Assembly: GCF_001625565.1 (NCBI RefSeq)
Contig: NZ_AUXS01000053.1
Span: forward strand, 62,001 to 126,000
Source: Pseudoalteromonas luteoviolacea NCIMB 1944
GTDB taxonomy: Bacteria > Pseudomonadota > Gammaproteobacteria > Enterobacterales > Alteromonadaceae
Direction: 5' to 3'
Length of the DNA: 64,000 nt
Shown: positions 27,425 through 36,191 of the stretch, in pieces
Numbering within the stretch: the first letter of the stretch is position 1
Layout of the letters: each line of letters begins with the position of its first letter
Made by a program: the position numbers and the translations under genes
Notes under the pieces: generated by a model
Database searches by the model: none
The model's input: the letters and a program-made list of their open reading frames with translations, nothing else
Told to the model about the DNA's origin: nothing

Positions 27425-28717
27425 ATGAATTTCAAAAAGCTGTTACTCATTCCCGTACTAAGTGCCGCACTATGTCAGCCGGCGCTAGCTGAACGCATAC
27501 AAATAGACAAAGTAGTTGCCACTGTTAATGATGGTGTTGTACTTCAAAGTGAAGTAGATCAAATCGTAAATCGAGTCAAAGAACAAGCAAGTCAACAAGG
27601 TACAGAGTTACCATCGGACAAAGTATTGCGTATTCAAGCAACTGATAAATTGATTGATGAAACCTTAATTTTGCAGCTTGCAAATAGAATGGGTCTAACT
27701 ATCTCTGACGCCCATTTAGATCAGACTTTAGCAAATATCGCAAAAGAGCAAGGTGGCACCATTGTTGACCTTCGCAACTCAATTGAAGAAGCTGGTGACA
27801 GTTTCCAAGCTTATCGAGAGGAAATACGAAAAGAGATCACGGTCGGACAAGTTAAGCGCAGCGCAGTTGATAGAAGAGTTTACATAAGTCCACAAGAAAT
27901 CGATAACTTGAATAAAATCCTCGCACAACAAACAGGTCAAAGCGAGGAATACAATATCGGCCACATTCTGATAAAAGTAGAAAGCAAAGCAAACCCTGAA
28001 GAAATTGCAGAAGCCAGAGAGCGTGCAGAAAACGTCATTAAGTTCTTAAACGACGGAAAAGAGTTTAAGCGCATTGCAATCGCCTCATCAGGTGGCGCCA
28101 ATGCACTTGACGGTGGTCAGCTAGGCTGGATGGGTATCAATGAGATGCCAACGCTATTTGCCGAAGCCATCAAAGGTAAAAAGAAAGACGAATTAGTTGG
28201 TCCATTGCGTTCAGGAGCTGGCTTCCACATAGTTAAAGTTCAGGATGTCAGAGGGCGTGAGGTTGTCGAAACAGTTGAAGTTCGCTCAAGACACATTCTA
28301 TTAGAACCGTCTATTATTCTAAGCGAAGAAAAAGCCCGTGATATGTTAGCAGGGTTCGTCAAAGATTTAAGAGCTGGCACAGCGGATTTTGCCGAACTTG
28401 CAAAAGAGCATTCTCAAGATCCAGGCTCAGCACTCAAAGGCGGTGAATACGATTGGACAGATCCAACTACGTATGTGCCAGCATTTAGAGACACGCTGTT
28501 AAGCCTTGAGCAAGATGAGATCAGTGAACCATTTCGCAGTAAATTTGGTTGGCATATTGTACAGCTTCTAGATAAGCGCGTTGCAGATAAAACTGAACAA
28601 GCAAAAATGAATAGAGCGCACCAACTATTGTTTAGAAGAAAATTCAAAGAAGAAAGCTTCAAATGGATGAGAGAAATGCGAGAGCAAGCTCACGTTGAAG
28701 TACTAGAGAGCAAATAA
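27425..28717 (+). CDS. surA: periplasmic chaperone and peptidyl-prolyl isomerase SurA
   Basis: Periplasmic chaperone for outer-membrane proteins, 430 residues. The signal peptide ends ALCQPALA. An N-terminal SurA domain (VVATVNDGVVLQSEVDQIV) is followed by two parvulin domains: about 175-275 (EYNIGHILIKVESKANPEE, GQLGWMGINEMP) and about 285-385 (EVRSRHILLEPS, GGEYDWTDPTTYVPAF, FGWHIVQLLD). A C-terminal helix closes the core domain. It lies 14 bp after lptD and 11 bp before pdxA, in the conserved operon order. Confidence 0.96.
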   Translation: MNFKKLLLIPVLSAALCQPALAERIQIDKVVATVNDGVVLQSEVDQIVNRVKEQASQQGTELPSDKVLRIQATDKLIDETLILQLANRMGLTISDAHLDQTLANIAKEQGGTIVDLRNSIEEAGDSFQAYREEIRKEITVGQVKRSAVDRRVYISPQEIDNLNKILAQQTGQSEEYNIGHILIKVESKANPEEIAEARERAENVIKFLNDGKEFKRIAIASSGGANALDGGQLGWMGINEMPTLFAEAIKGKKKDELVGPLRSGAGFHIVKVQDVRGREVVETVEVRSRHILLEPSIILSEEKARDMLAGFVKDLRAGTADFAELAKEHSQDPGSALKGGEYDWTDPTTYVPAFRDTLLSLEQDEISEPFRSKFGWHIVQLLDKRVADKTEQAKMNRAHQLLFRRKFKEESFKWMREMREQAHVEVLESK

Positions 28718-28728
28718 GAAGAGTGTAT

Positions 28729-29721
28729 ATGAGCTTGAGAATAGCTATTACTCCTGGTGAGCCTGCTGGAATTGGCCCTGATTTAGTGATTAAGTTAGCG
28801 CAACAAAGCTGGCCTGCCCAGCTTGTTGCAGTTGTAGACCGTACCATACTGGAACAAAGAGCCAGTGAGCTAGGTTTAGAGATTGAATTACTCCCATTTG
28901 ATCCTCAACAAGATGTAACGCCCGCAGGACCTAAACAACTGTACTACCTTCAAGTAGACAAGGGATGTGACGTTGTTCCAGGACAGCTTGATGAACAAAA
29001 CGGTCAATATGTGCTAGATACGCTGCGTATAGCTTCCGAGAAAAATATGGATGGCACCTTTGATGCTGTTGTCACAGGGCCTGTCCACAAAGGGATAATT
29101 AATAGAGCAGGTATCTCATTTAGTGGTCATACCGAATATTTTGCTCATCAATCCAACACACCAGATGTGGTAATGATGCTCGCTACGACAGGGTTAAGAG
29201 TTGCTTTAGCCACTACTCACATACCTCTGGCCTATGTTTCAAAGGCAATAACACAAGAGCGCCTGACTAAGGTTGCAAACATTCTCTACCATGACTTGCA
29301 AACTAAATTTGGTGTTGAAGACCCAAGGATCTTAGTGTGCGGCCTAAACCCTCACGCTGGAGAAGGCGGACATTTAGGGAATGAAGAAATTGATACAATT
29401 TCGCCAGTACTTGAAAAGCTCAACAATGAAGGCAAGAACTTCATAGGCCCTCTTCCTGCTGATACACTTTTTCAAGCCAAATACCTAGATAATGCGGATG
29501 CAGTACTGGCAATGTATCACGATCAAGGATTACCTGTGTTAAAATATAAAGGATTTGGAAACTCAGTTAATATTACTTTGGGATTGCCGTTTATAAGAAC
29601 CTCGGTAGATCATGGCACTGCACTTGATCTCGCTGCATCTGGTGATGTGGAAGTAGGTAGCTTTGAATTAGCAATTCACGAAGCAATCAAGCTTGCAAGC
29701 AAGAAAATACAGAATTCATGA
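28729..29721 (+). CDS. pdxA: 4-hydroxythreonine-4-phosphate dehydrogenase PdxA
   Basis: NAD-dependent enzyme of the DXP-dependent pyridoxal 5'-phosphate pathway, 330 residues (E. coli 329). ITPGEPAGIGPDL is the N-terminal signature, and the metal-binding histidines sit in FSGHTEYFAHQ, CGLNPHAGEGGHLGNEE and AMYHDQGLPVLKY. A GTG at 28723 would add two residues; I use the ATG at 28729 with the AAGAAGAG sequence before it. The stop overlaps the rsmA start by 4 bp. Confidence 0.96.
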   Translation: MSLRIAITPGEPAGIGPDLVIKLAQQSWPAQLVAVVDRTILEQRASELGLEIELLPFDPQQDVTPAGPKQLYYLQVDKGCDVVPGQLDEQNGQYVLDTLRIASEKNMDGTFDAVVTGPVHKGIINRAGISFSGHTEYFAHQSNTPDVVMMLATTGLRVALATTHIPLAYVSKAITQERLTKVANILYHDLQTKFGVEDPRILVCGLNPHAGEGGHLGNEEIDTISPVLEKLNNEGKNFIGPLPADTLFQAKYLDNADAVLAMYHDQGLPVLKYKGFGNSVNITLGLPFIRTSVDHGTALDLAASGDVEVGSFELAIHEAIKLASKKIQNS

Positions 29722-30524
29722 CAGATAAAGTACATTTGGGCCACCGCGCCCGCAAAAGATTTGGTCAAAACTTTTTAAATGACGATAGCATCATTGATAA
29801 AATTGTCACAGCGATTGACCCTACTCCGAACGACAACTTAGTGGAAATTGGACCTGGCTTAGGGGCAATTACAGAGCCCGTAGTTGAGCTAAGTGGCAAA
29901 CTCACAGTTGTTGAGCTGGACAGAGATCTTGCAGAGCGCTTAATTGCGCATCCCACGATGGGAAGCAAGTTAACAGTCCATCAGGGCGATGCAATGAAGT
30001 TTGATTTTGCTAACCTAGTCAGTGAAACAGCTAAGCTAAAAATATTTGGTAACCTACCATATAATGTCTCTACTCCACTGCTTTTTCATTTATTTGAGTT
30101 TGCAGATCAAGTTGAGCACATGCACTTTATGCTGCAAAAAGAGGTAGTTAACCGTATGGTCGCAGGGCCTGGTTCGAAGGCATATGGCAGACTAAGTGTG
30201 ATGACGCAATACTACTGCCATGCGATGCCGGTTATTGAAGTTCCGCCAACTTGCTTTAAACCTGCTCCTAAAGTGGACTCAGCCGTTGTTCGATTGATCC
30301 CAAAGGATGCCAGTCAACGCAGCGCTAAAAGCACGAAAATACTAAATACCGTCTGTTTAGAGGCCTTTAATCAGCGACGTAAAACGCTGCGCAACAGCCT
30401 ATCAAATTTACTAACGGTAGAAGAAATAACTCAACTTGGGATAGACCCGTCACTTCGTGCGGAAAATATCTCTCTTTCTCAATTTATCGAAATTGCCAAC
30501 TGGATTTATGACAACAAACAGTGA
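29718..30524 (+). CDS. rsmA: 16S rRNA dimethyladenosine transferase RsmA (KsgA)
   Basis: Dimethylates A1518 and A1519 of 16S rRNA with SAM late in small-subunit assembly. The 268 residues start with RARKRFGQNFLNDDSI, and show the SAM motif VEIGPGLGAITEP and the catalytic FGNLPYNVSTPLLF. The C-terminal helical domain has FNQRRKTLRNSLSNL. It overlaps pdxA by 4 bp and apaG by 17 bp, which points to translational coupling across the operon. Confidence 0.97.
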   Translation: MTDKVHLGHRARKRFGQNFLNDDSIIDKIVTAIDPTPNDNLVEIGPGLGAITEPVVELSGKLTVVELDRDLAERLIAHPTMGSKLTVHQGDAMKFDFANLVSETAKLKIFGNLPYNVSTPLLFHLFEFADQVEHMHFMLQKEVVNRMVAGPGSKAYGRLSVMTQYYCHAMPVIEVPPTCFKPAPKVDSAVVRLIPKDASQRSAKSTKILNTVCLEAFNQRRKTLRNSLSNLLTVEEITQLGIDPSLRAENISLSQFIEIANWIYDNKQ

Positions 30525-30897
30525 ATTAGGATCACCGATAAAGGTATCTGTTGAGACATTTTATGTTGAAGCTCAATCTCAACCAGAAAAAGACAAATAC
30601 GTTTTTGCTTATACTATTACGATAAAGAACCATAGCCTGTGTAGTGCAAAATTGGAAAGTCGCTATTGGTTGATCACCGACGCCAATGGCAAAGAGACTG
30701 AAGTTGAAGGCGACGGTGTTGTGGGTGAACAGCCAACAATCCGACCTGGTGAGAGCTATCAATACACCAGTGGTGCTGTATTAGATACTCCCGTAGGTAC
30801 AATGGAAGGCTATTATTTAATGCGTAATGAGTTTGGTTCGGAGTTCAAGGCTCCAATAAAAGTCTTCAGGCTCAACCGACCAGATATTCTGCACTGA
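30508..30897 (+). CDS. apaG: ApaG (Co2+/Mg2+ efflux protein ApaG)
   Basis: A 129-residue protein with a fibronectin-III-like fold and an unclear role, known by its place beside apaH. Family signatures: VFAYTITIKNHS, ESRYWLITDANGKETEVEGDGVVGEQPTIRPGESYQYTSG, and GTMEGYYLMRNEFG. The open frame begins at 30457, but the ATG at 30508 gives the normal length and N terminus (MTTNSELGSPIKVSVE). It overlaps rsmA by 17 bp and ends 4 bp before apaH. Confidence 0.95.
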   Translation: MTTNSELGSPIKVSVETFYVEAQSQPEKDKYVFAYTITIKNHSLCSAKLESRYWLITDANGKETEVEGDGVVGEQPTIRPGESYQYTSGAVLDTPVGTMEGYYLMRNEFGSEFKAPIKVFRLNRPDILH

Positions 30898-30901
30898 TAA
30901 C

Positions 30902-31702
30902 ATGGCAAGTTACGCTATAGGTGATTTACAGGGGTGTTATACCCCTTTTAAAAAACTACTTGAAGCCGTTGATTTTAACCCGAGCCAAGATCATTTGTAT
31001 TTGGTAGGTGATCTAGTTGCTCGTGGACCAGACTCACTGGCTTGCATGGAACACGTCACCTCTTTGCAAAACTCCGTTACTGTAACGCTTGGTAACCACG
31101 ATTTGCACCTGCTGTCGACAGTATTAAATAAAAGAGCGCCTAATCCCAAAGATAAACTAGACACTCTTTTAGCAAGTAGCGCATTACCGACCTATTTGTC
31201 TTTTTTACAATCTCAGCCCCTATGCACCTATTTGCCAGAATTTGATAGTTTTATCTCTCATGCTGGAATTCACCCATTTTGGCATATAGAACAAGCACTT
31301 GAGTTATCAAAATGGGCACAATCTTGTTACCAGAGCCCACATGCTGCAGACTTTTTGTCAGGTATGTATGGCAAAGAGCCTGCGATAGAAATTACTCACG
31401 ACAATCCGCAAACTAAATTCAACACCATCGTCAATGTGTTTTCTAGAATGCGATTTTTGACTAAAGATTGGCAACTAGATTTCGAGAGTAAAGGCAGCCA
31501 AAACGATGTTGATCATTTACAGCCTTGGTTTAGTCACCCAAGATTTAAAACGAGCAGCACGCGTTTCGTATTTGGTCACTGGGCTGCACTCGAAGGAAAA
31601 ACATCTGTGAGCAATGTCGTTGCTTTGGATACAGGATGTGTATGGGGTGGTCCAATGACAATGATAAATCTGTCCACAAATGAACAAATTTACAGCAAAT
31701 AG
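30902..31702 (+). CDS. apaH: diadenosine tetraphosphatase ApaH
   Basis: Symmetrical Ap4A hydrolase (to two ADP), also able to remove Np4 caps from RNA in E. coli. The metallophosphatase motifs are IGDLQGCY (6-13), VGDLVARGPDS and LGNHDLHLL, with later HAGIHP and FGHWAALEG. Length is 266 residues, slightly shorter than E. coli (about 280). It is the last gene of the lptD operon, 4 bp after apaG. About 115 bp of intergenic sequence follow before the chemoreceptor gene. Confidence 0.96.
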   Translation: MASYAIGDLQGCYTPFKKLLEAVDFNPSQDHLYLVGDLVARGPDSLACMEHVTSLQNSVTVTLGNHDLHLLSTVLNKRAPNPKDKLDTLLASSALPTYLSFLQSQPLCTYLPEFDSFISHAGIHPFWHIEQALELSKWAQSCYQSPHAADFLSGMYGKEPAIEITHDNPQTKFNTIVNVFSRMRFLTKDWQLDFESKGSQNDVDHLQPWFSHPRFKTSSTRFVFGHWAALEGKTSVSNVVALDTGCVWGGPMTMINLSTNEQIYSK

Positions 31703-31755
31703 TCAAAAACCATCCGTTTTTACTGAATTTTATATTCACATCTGCTATAAAATAC

Positions 31756-31782
31756 TTAACTAATGCGCAATAAATCCGATAA
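31756..31782 (+). promoter_or_regulatory. candidate sigma-28 (FliA) promoter of the chemoreceptor gene
   Basis: TCCGATAA at 31775-31782 matches the flagellar minus-10 GCCGATAA at 7 of 8 positions and lies 35 bp before the ATG. The upstream element at the expected spacing, TTAACTAA, is a poor match to TAAAGTTT, so the call rests mainly on the minus-10 and on the gene type. Confidence 0.4.
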
Positions 31783-31817
31783 GTGGTTGTACTGCTTTAA
31801 CTTGATGGTATGTCTGT

Positions 31818-33833
31818 ATGAATTTAACCGTTAGCCAACGTATTTGGGGTGGCTTTATAATAATTACCCTGCTTTTATTGTTAATTGGAGTGAACTCACT
31901 GCTTAGGATTGCAAATATTGATAGTTCCACTCAATTGGTCAACAACTTATCACTGCCAGCGCTAGACCGAAGTGCCGCATTGCAAATCGAGTTTACGCAG
32001 ATGAGTAAAATAGCTCAGGCGAGTTACTTCACACAATCTAGCAGTGATCTAAACAACTTAAAGGCAACTTTTAATACTCGCCAAAGTACTTTTGAAAAAA
32101 GCTACTCTGCGCTCAATCAAGTTGTCAGAGATGAGCCTACTCTCTATGATAGTAGCAAAGATGTATCTGCAAGCTTTGGATCATTTTCCAAATCGGTTAA
32201 CGCCTTGTTCGCTGATAAATCACTAGAACTTAGCCTCAACAAACAGCTTGTCGCTCAACTTGAAGAAGCTGAAATTGCCGCAGATGATGCTGCGACTGTG
32301 GTTGTCGATATTCTTGATTTAGAAGGTTTCGAGTCATTAAATGCCCGCGCATATCAAGCGGCAAATAAACTGGAGAACTCATTTAGCTCTCTGGCTACAA
32401 GTAGCGCGGACATACTGACAATTAATGAAGCCAGTACATTAGATATTGTTAAAAAAGAACAAAGCTATGTGTTTGAAGACATTGACCGCAACCTAGAATT
32501 AATGCGCAGTACTGTTGCCCAATTAGATGAAGACTTACTCAATGATCTGGACGCTTACTACAGCGCGTTGAAAGATCAGCTTCAGGGTAGTGACAGCATT
32601 GCCAACAACCGCCAAAAGTTAATTACAGCACGTATTAGCACTCAAAATGAGCTAAATAACGCCGAGCAAGCAACAAAGAAAGCACTCGACCAACTTGGTG
32701 CGCTGGTAGCCCAATCCAAACAATTGGCCTTTGAAATCCAAAATGAAGTGACTGAAGACGTGTCATCTGCCAACATCGCTACATGGACCGGTATGATTGC
32801 TGCGACCTTATTGGCCATCGGCATTGCCTATTTTACAGTCAGCCGCATTACCAAACCTCTGGCTGAAGTAAACCGTGTACTTGATATCGTTGCAAAAGGC
32901 GACATGACACACTCTTTAGATGCGTCTGCAAAAGATGAATTTGGTGAGTTAGCGCAAAGTTGTAATACACTTATCACTAGCCTGAAAGAGCTTATTACAG
33001 GTATTGTGTCTCGTTCGACTCAACTTGCTGCGGCTTCAGAACAAACATCAGCTATCACAGCTGAATCAAGCCAAGCAATTAAAAGCCAGCAGTCTCAAGT
33101 TGAACAGGCGGCAACTGCAACTACAGAAATGAGCAGCACGGCACATGGCGTGAGCAATAGTGCTCATCAAGCGCTTGAAGAAATTAAAAATGCGGATCAA
33201 GAAGCTGAGCGTGTCAAAGGGATTTCGCATGACAATAAACGCACTATTGAACAGCTAGCTCACGAAGTAGAAGAGGTATCTACCGTGATCAATAAGCTGC
33301 ACCAAGATAGCTCCGCTATTGGTGGTATTTTGGATGTTATTCGCGGTATTGCTGAACAAACCAACTTGCTTGCACTGAACGCGGCTATAGAAGCTGCCCG
33401 AGCAGGTGAACAAGGTCGAGGCTTTGCGGTAGTTGCTGATGAAGTAAGATCTCTTGCAAGTAAAACACAAGAGTCGACGCAAGAAATCCAATCGATGATC
33501 GAATCATTGCAAGCTGGTGCAGAAGAAGCCGTAACAGCTATGTCCAAAGGTCAACAGCAAGCTGAGTCTTGTGTGTCACAAAGTGATATAGCCAATGAAG
33601 CATTGAATTGCATTACCGATGCGGTATCAAGAGCTCATGATGTAAGTGAAGAAATTGCCACAGCAGCCAATGAGCAACAACAAGTTTCTCAAGAGATCAG
33701 CGAGCGACTGGAGTCGATTGTCGCAATTGCAGAACAAACTGCTGAGGGCGCTAATCAAACCTCAACTTCAAGTTCTGAAGTTGCTAAGCTTGCTGAGGAA
33801 CTACGACTGTCAGTGTCTCAATTTAGAGTTTAA
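31818..33833 (+). CDS. methyl-accepting chemotaxis protein
   Basis: Transmembrane chemoreceptor, 671 residues. TM1 is at about 9-29 (IWGGFIIITLLLLLIGVNSLL), a long helical periplasmic domain runs to about 320, TM2 follows at about 321-341, then HAMP (ITKPLAEVNRVLDIVAKGDMTH) and the cytoplasmic signalling domain. The conserved hairpin tip is EQTNLLALNAAIEAARAGEQGRGFAVVADEVRSLA. There is no C-terminal NWETF-like pentapeptide, so it would rely on other receptors for CheR/CheB docking. The sensed ligand is unknown; the periplasmic domain is all helical and does not look like a Cache or PAS fold. Single gene followed by a strong terminator. Confidence 0.95.
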   Translation: MNLTVSQRIWGGFIIITLLLLLIGVNSLLRIANIDSSTQLVNNLSLPALDRSAALQIEFTQMSKIAQASYFTQSSSDLNNLKATFNTRQSTFEKSYSALNQVVRDEPTLYDSSKDVSASFGSFSKSVNALFADKSLELSLNKQLVAQLEEAEIAADDAATVVVDILDLEGFESLNARAYQAANKLENSFSSLATSSADILTINEASTLDIVKKEQSYVFEDIDRNLELMRSTVAQLDEDLLNDLDAYYSALKDQLQGSDSIANNRQKLITARISTQNELNNAEQATKKALDQLGALVAQSKQLAFEIQNEVTEDVSSANIATWTGMIAATLLAIGIAYFTVSRITKPLAEVNRVLDIVAKGDMTHSLDASAKDEFGELAQSCNTLITSLKELITGIVSRSTQLAAASEQTSAITAESSQAIKSQQSQVEQAATATTEMSSTAHGVSNSAHQALEEIKNADQEAERVKGISHDNKRTIEQLAHEVEEVSTVINKLHQDSSAIGGILDVIRGIAEQTNLLALNAAIEAARAGEQGRGFAVVADEVRSLASKTQESTQEIQSMIESLQAGAEEAVTAMSKGQQQAESCVSQSDIANEALNCITDAVSRAHDVSEEIATAANEQQQVSQEISERLESIVAIAEQTAEGANQTSTSSSEVAKLAEELRLSVSQFRV

Positions 33834-33889
33834 TACTGCAAGGTCAACCCAAATCTTGTAATTGCCTGTTGTAACTTTATCTTCAGGCA

Positions 33890-33919
33890 AAAAAAATCGC
33901 CCTTATGGGCGATTTTTTT
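33890..33919. terminator. bidirectional terminator between the chemoreceptor and tkt
   Basis: Perfect 13-bp stem: 7 A, T and CGCCC (33890-33902) with GGGCGATTTTTTT (33907-33919), TTAT loop. A run of seven T is present on either strand, so it serves both convergent genes. Confidence 0.93.
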
Positions 33920-33937
33920 ATAACTGCTATCAGTCAA

Positions 33938-35929
33938 TTAAAATAGCGAATTAGCTTTCGCCACCACATTGTCGACTGTGAAACCAAAATGTTTAAATAG
34001 CTCGCCTGCTGGCGCTGACTCACCAAATGTGCTCATACCTACAATCGCACCATTCAAGCCAACATACTTGTACCAGAAGTCTTCAATGCCCGCTTCGATT
34101 GCCACACGGCGTGTTACTGAAGCTGGTAGAACAGACGCTTTGTACTCTGCAGATTGTGCATCGAATACATCAGTAGAAGGCATAGATACCACTCTTACTT
34201 TCTTACCGTCTTGACGAAGTTGTTCAGCCGCTTCCACCGCAAGTTGCACTTCTGAGCCTGTTGCAATCAAAATCACATCAGGGTTTGAATCACAGCTAAG
34301 CACGTAGCCGCCGCGTTTAATTGCTGCTACTTGCTCTTCTGTACGAGCTTGCTGTGCAAGGCCCTGTCGAGTGAAAACTAGCGACGTTGGACCGTCCTTA
34401 CGCTCGATTGCTTGTTGCCAAGAAACTGCAGACTCAACCTGATCACATGGACGCCAGCTAACAAGGTTTGGTGTCATGCGCATATTTGCAAGCTGTTCTA
34501 CAGGTTGGTGCGTTGGACCATCTTCACCTAGGCCAATGGAATCGTGAGTGTAAACGAAAATACTAGGCTGCTTCATAAGCGCGGCCATACGTACAGCGTT
34601 ACGTGCATATTCCATGAACATCAGGAAAGTCGCACCGTATGGGATAAAGCCTTTGTGTAAAGCAATACCATTCATAATCGCTGACATGCCAAATTCACGT
34701 ACGCCGTAGAAGATATAGTTACCAGATGCATCATCTGCTGTCAGGCCTTTTGAACCTTCCCACAGCGTCAAGTTTGAACCTGCAAGGTCTGCTGATCCGC
34801 CCATAAACTCTGGTAAAATTGGGCCAAATGCGTTTAATGCATTTTGTGACGCTTTACGCGTTGCCGGGTTTGCTGGGTTTGCTTGCAATTCAGCAATATA
34901 AGCTTCTGTTTGCTCAGTCCAGTTTGTCGGCAATTCACCCTTTGTACGGCGCTCGAACTCAGCAGCCAATTCAGGGTAGTGCATTTGGTATTCCGTAAAT
35001 TTAACTAGCCATTCGCTTTGGATTTGCTGGCCGTGTGCCGAACCATCCCATTTAGCATAAACGCCTTCAGGGATCTCAAAAGCACCATGCTCCCAGCCTA
35101 GGAATTCACGAGCTGCTTTGATCTCGTCATCACCTAAAGGTGCGCCGTGACAATCATGGCTTCCTGATTTATTTGGTGAACCGTAGCCAATCACAGTTTT
35201 ACAACAAATTAATGTTGGTTTACCCGTCTCTGCGCGTGCAGCTTCAATCGCAGCTTTAATTGCTTCACTGTCATGACCGTCGACCGCCGGAATTACGTGC
35301 CAGCCGTATGCTTCAAAGCGCTGTGGCGTATCATCGCTAAACCAGCCTTCCACTTCGCCGTCAATTGAAATACCGTTGTCATCCCAAAACGCGATTAGCT
35401 TGCCTAGTCCTAATGTACCAGCTAAAGAACACGCCTCATGAGAAATACCTTCCATAAGACAGCCGTCACCTAAAAACGCATAAGTGTAGTGATCAACAAT
35501 GTCATATTCATCGCGGTTGAATTGCGCCGCTAATGCCTTCTCAGCAATTGCCATGCCTACTGCATTAGTAATGCCTTGGCCTAATGGACCAGTGGTCGTT
35601 TCAATGCCCGGCGCATACCCATACTCTGGGTGGCCAGGTGTCTTAGAGTGCATTTGACGAAAGTTCTTTAAATCGTCAATAGACAAGTCATAGCCACTCA
35701 AATGTAATAACGAATAAATTAACATTGAACCGTGGCCATTTGATAATACAAATCTATCTCTATCTACCCATTCTGGATTGTTTGGGTTGTGCTTTAAATA
35801 ATCGCGCCAAAGTACCTCTGCGATGTCTGCCATGCCCATTGGTGCCCCTGGGTGGCCTGATTTAGCCTTTTGTACAGCGTCCATGGATAGAACGCGAATT
35901 GCGTTTGCAAGTTCTTTGCGAGATGGCAT
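33938..35929 (-). CDS. tkt: transketolase
   Basis: Thiamine-diphosphate enzyme of the pentose phosphate pathway, 663 residues (E. coli TktA 663). Visible: KSGHPGAPMGMADIAEVL, NGHGSMLIYSLLHLSGY, GPLGQGITNAVGMA, and the cofactor motif GDGCLMEGISHEAC...WDDNGISIDG. The pyrimidine domain has GVREFGMSAIMNGIALH and THDSIGLGEDGPTHQPVEQ; the C-terminal domain ends with FGESAPAGELFKHFGFT. A TAGGAG site lies before the ATG. It stands alone; metK is divergent across 262 bp. Confidence 0.97.
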   Translation of the reverse strand: MPSRKELANAIRVLSMDAVQKAKSGHPGAPMGMADIAEVLWRDYLKHNPNNPEWVDRDRFVLSNGHGSMLIYSLLHLSGYDLSIDDLKNFRQMHSKTPGHPEYGYAPGIETTTGPLGQGITNAVGMAIAEKALAAQFNRDEYDIVDHYTYAFLGDGCLMEGISHEACSLAGTLGLGKLIAFWDDNGISIDGEVEGWFSDDTPQRFEAYGWHVIPAVDGHDSEAIKAAIEAARAETGKPTLICCKTVIGYGSPNKSGSHDCHGAPLGDDEIKAAREFLGWEHGAFEIPEGVYAKWDGSAHGQQIQSEWLVKFTEYQMHYPELAAEFERRTKGELPTNWTEQTEAYIAELQANPANPATRKASQNALNAFGPILPEFMGGSADLAGSNLTLWEGSKGLTADDASGNYIFYGVREFGMSAIMNGIALHKGFIPYGATFLMFMEYARNAVRMAALMKQPSIFVYTHDSIGLGEDGPTHQPVEQLANMRMTPNLVSWRPCDQVESAVSWQQAIERKDGPTSLVFTRQGLAQQARTEEQVAAIKRGGYVLSCDSNPDVILIATGSEVQLAVEAAEQLRQDGKKVRVVSMPSTDVFDAQSAEYKASVLPASVTRRVAIEAGIEDFWYKYVGLNGAIVGMSTFGESAPAGELFKHFGFTVDNVVAKANSLF

Positions 35930-36071
35930 GGATTCTCCTACCTTTAAGTGTTTGCACGAGTGTTTTTAAAGGCCCATTTTTACCTAATAAAATTACCACT
36001 GCAATTAAAATCACAAGAAAAGTTATAAATTCACTTTGTTTTTAATGCGTAAATTGCAAGTATCTAAAAAT

Positions 36072-36087
36072 AGACGTCTAGGCGTAA
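36072..36087 (+). promoter_or_regulatory. MetJ operator (met box) upstream of metK
   Basis: AGACGTCT at 36072-36079 is the exact 8-bp consensus met box, and the next 8 bp (AGGCGTAA) match it at 5 of 8 positions. MetJ binds tandem met boxes with SAM as co-repressor. It lies 113 bp before the metK start codon, the expected place for control of SAM synthetase. Confidence 0.8.
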
Positions 36088-36191
36088 AAAAACTATGCAT
36101 ATAAAATTGTTTTCGTTAGAATATCTCTTCTAAAATTTTCTCGCGCTGTTTTACGCATGTTCGCGAAGCGCTTTTTTTGTGAGTATAAATA

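Noticed and set aside
35930..36191. SAM riboswitch upstream of metK
   Set aside because: No SAM-I, SAM-II or SAM-IV-like helical pattern could be drawn; an exact MetJ box explains the control.
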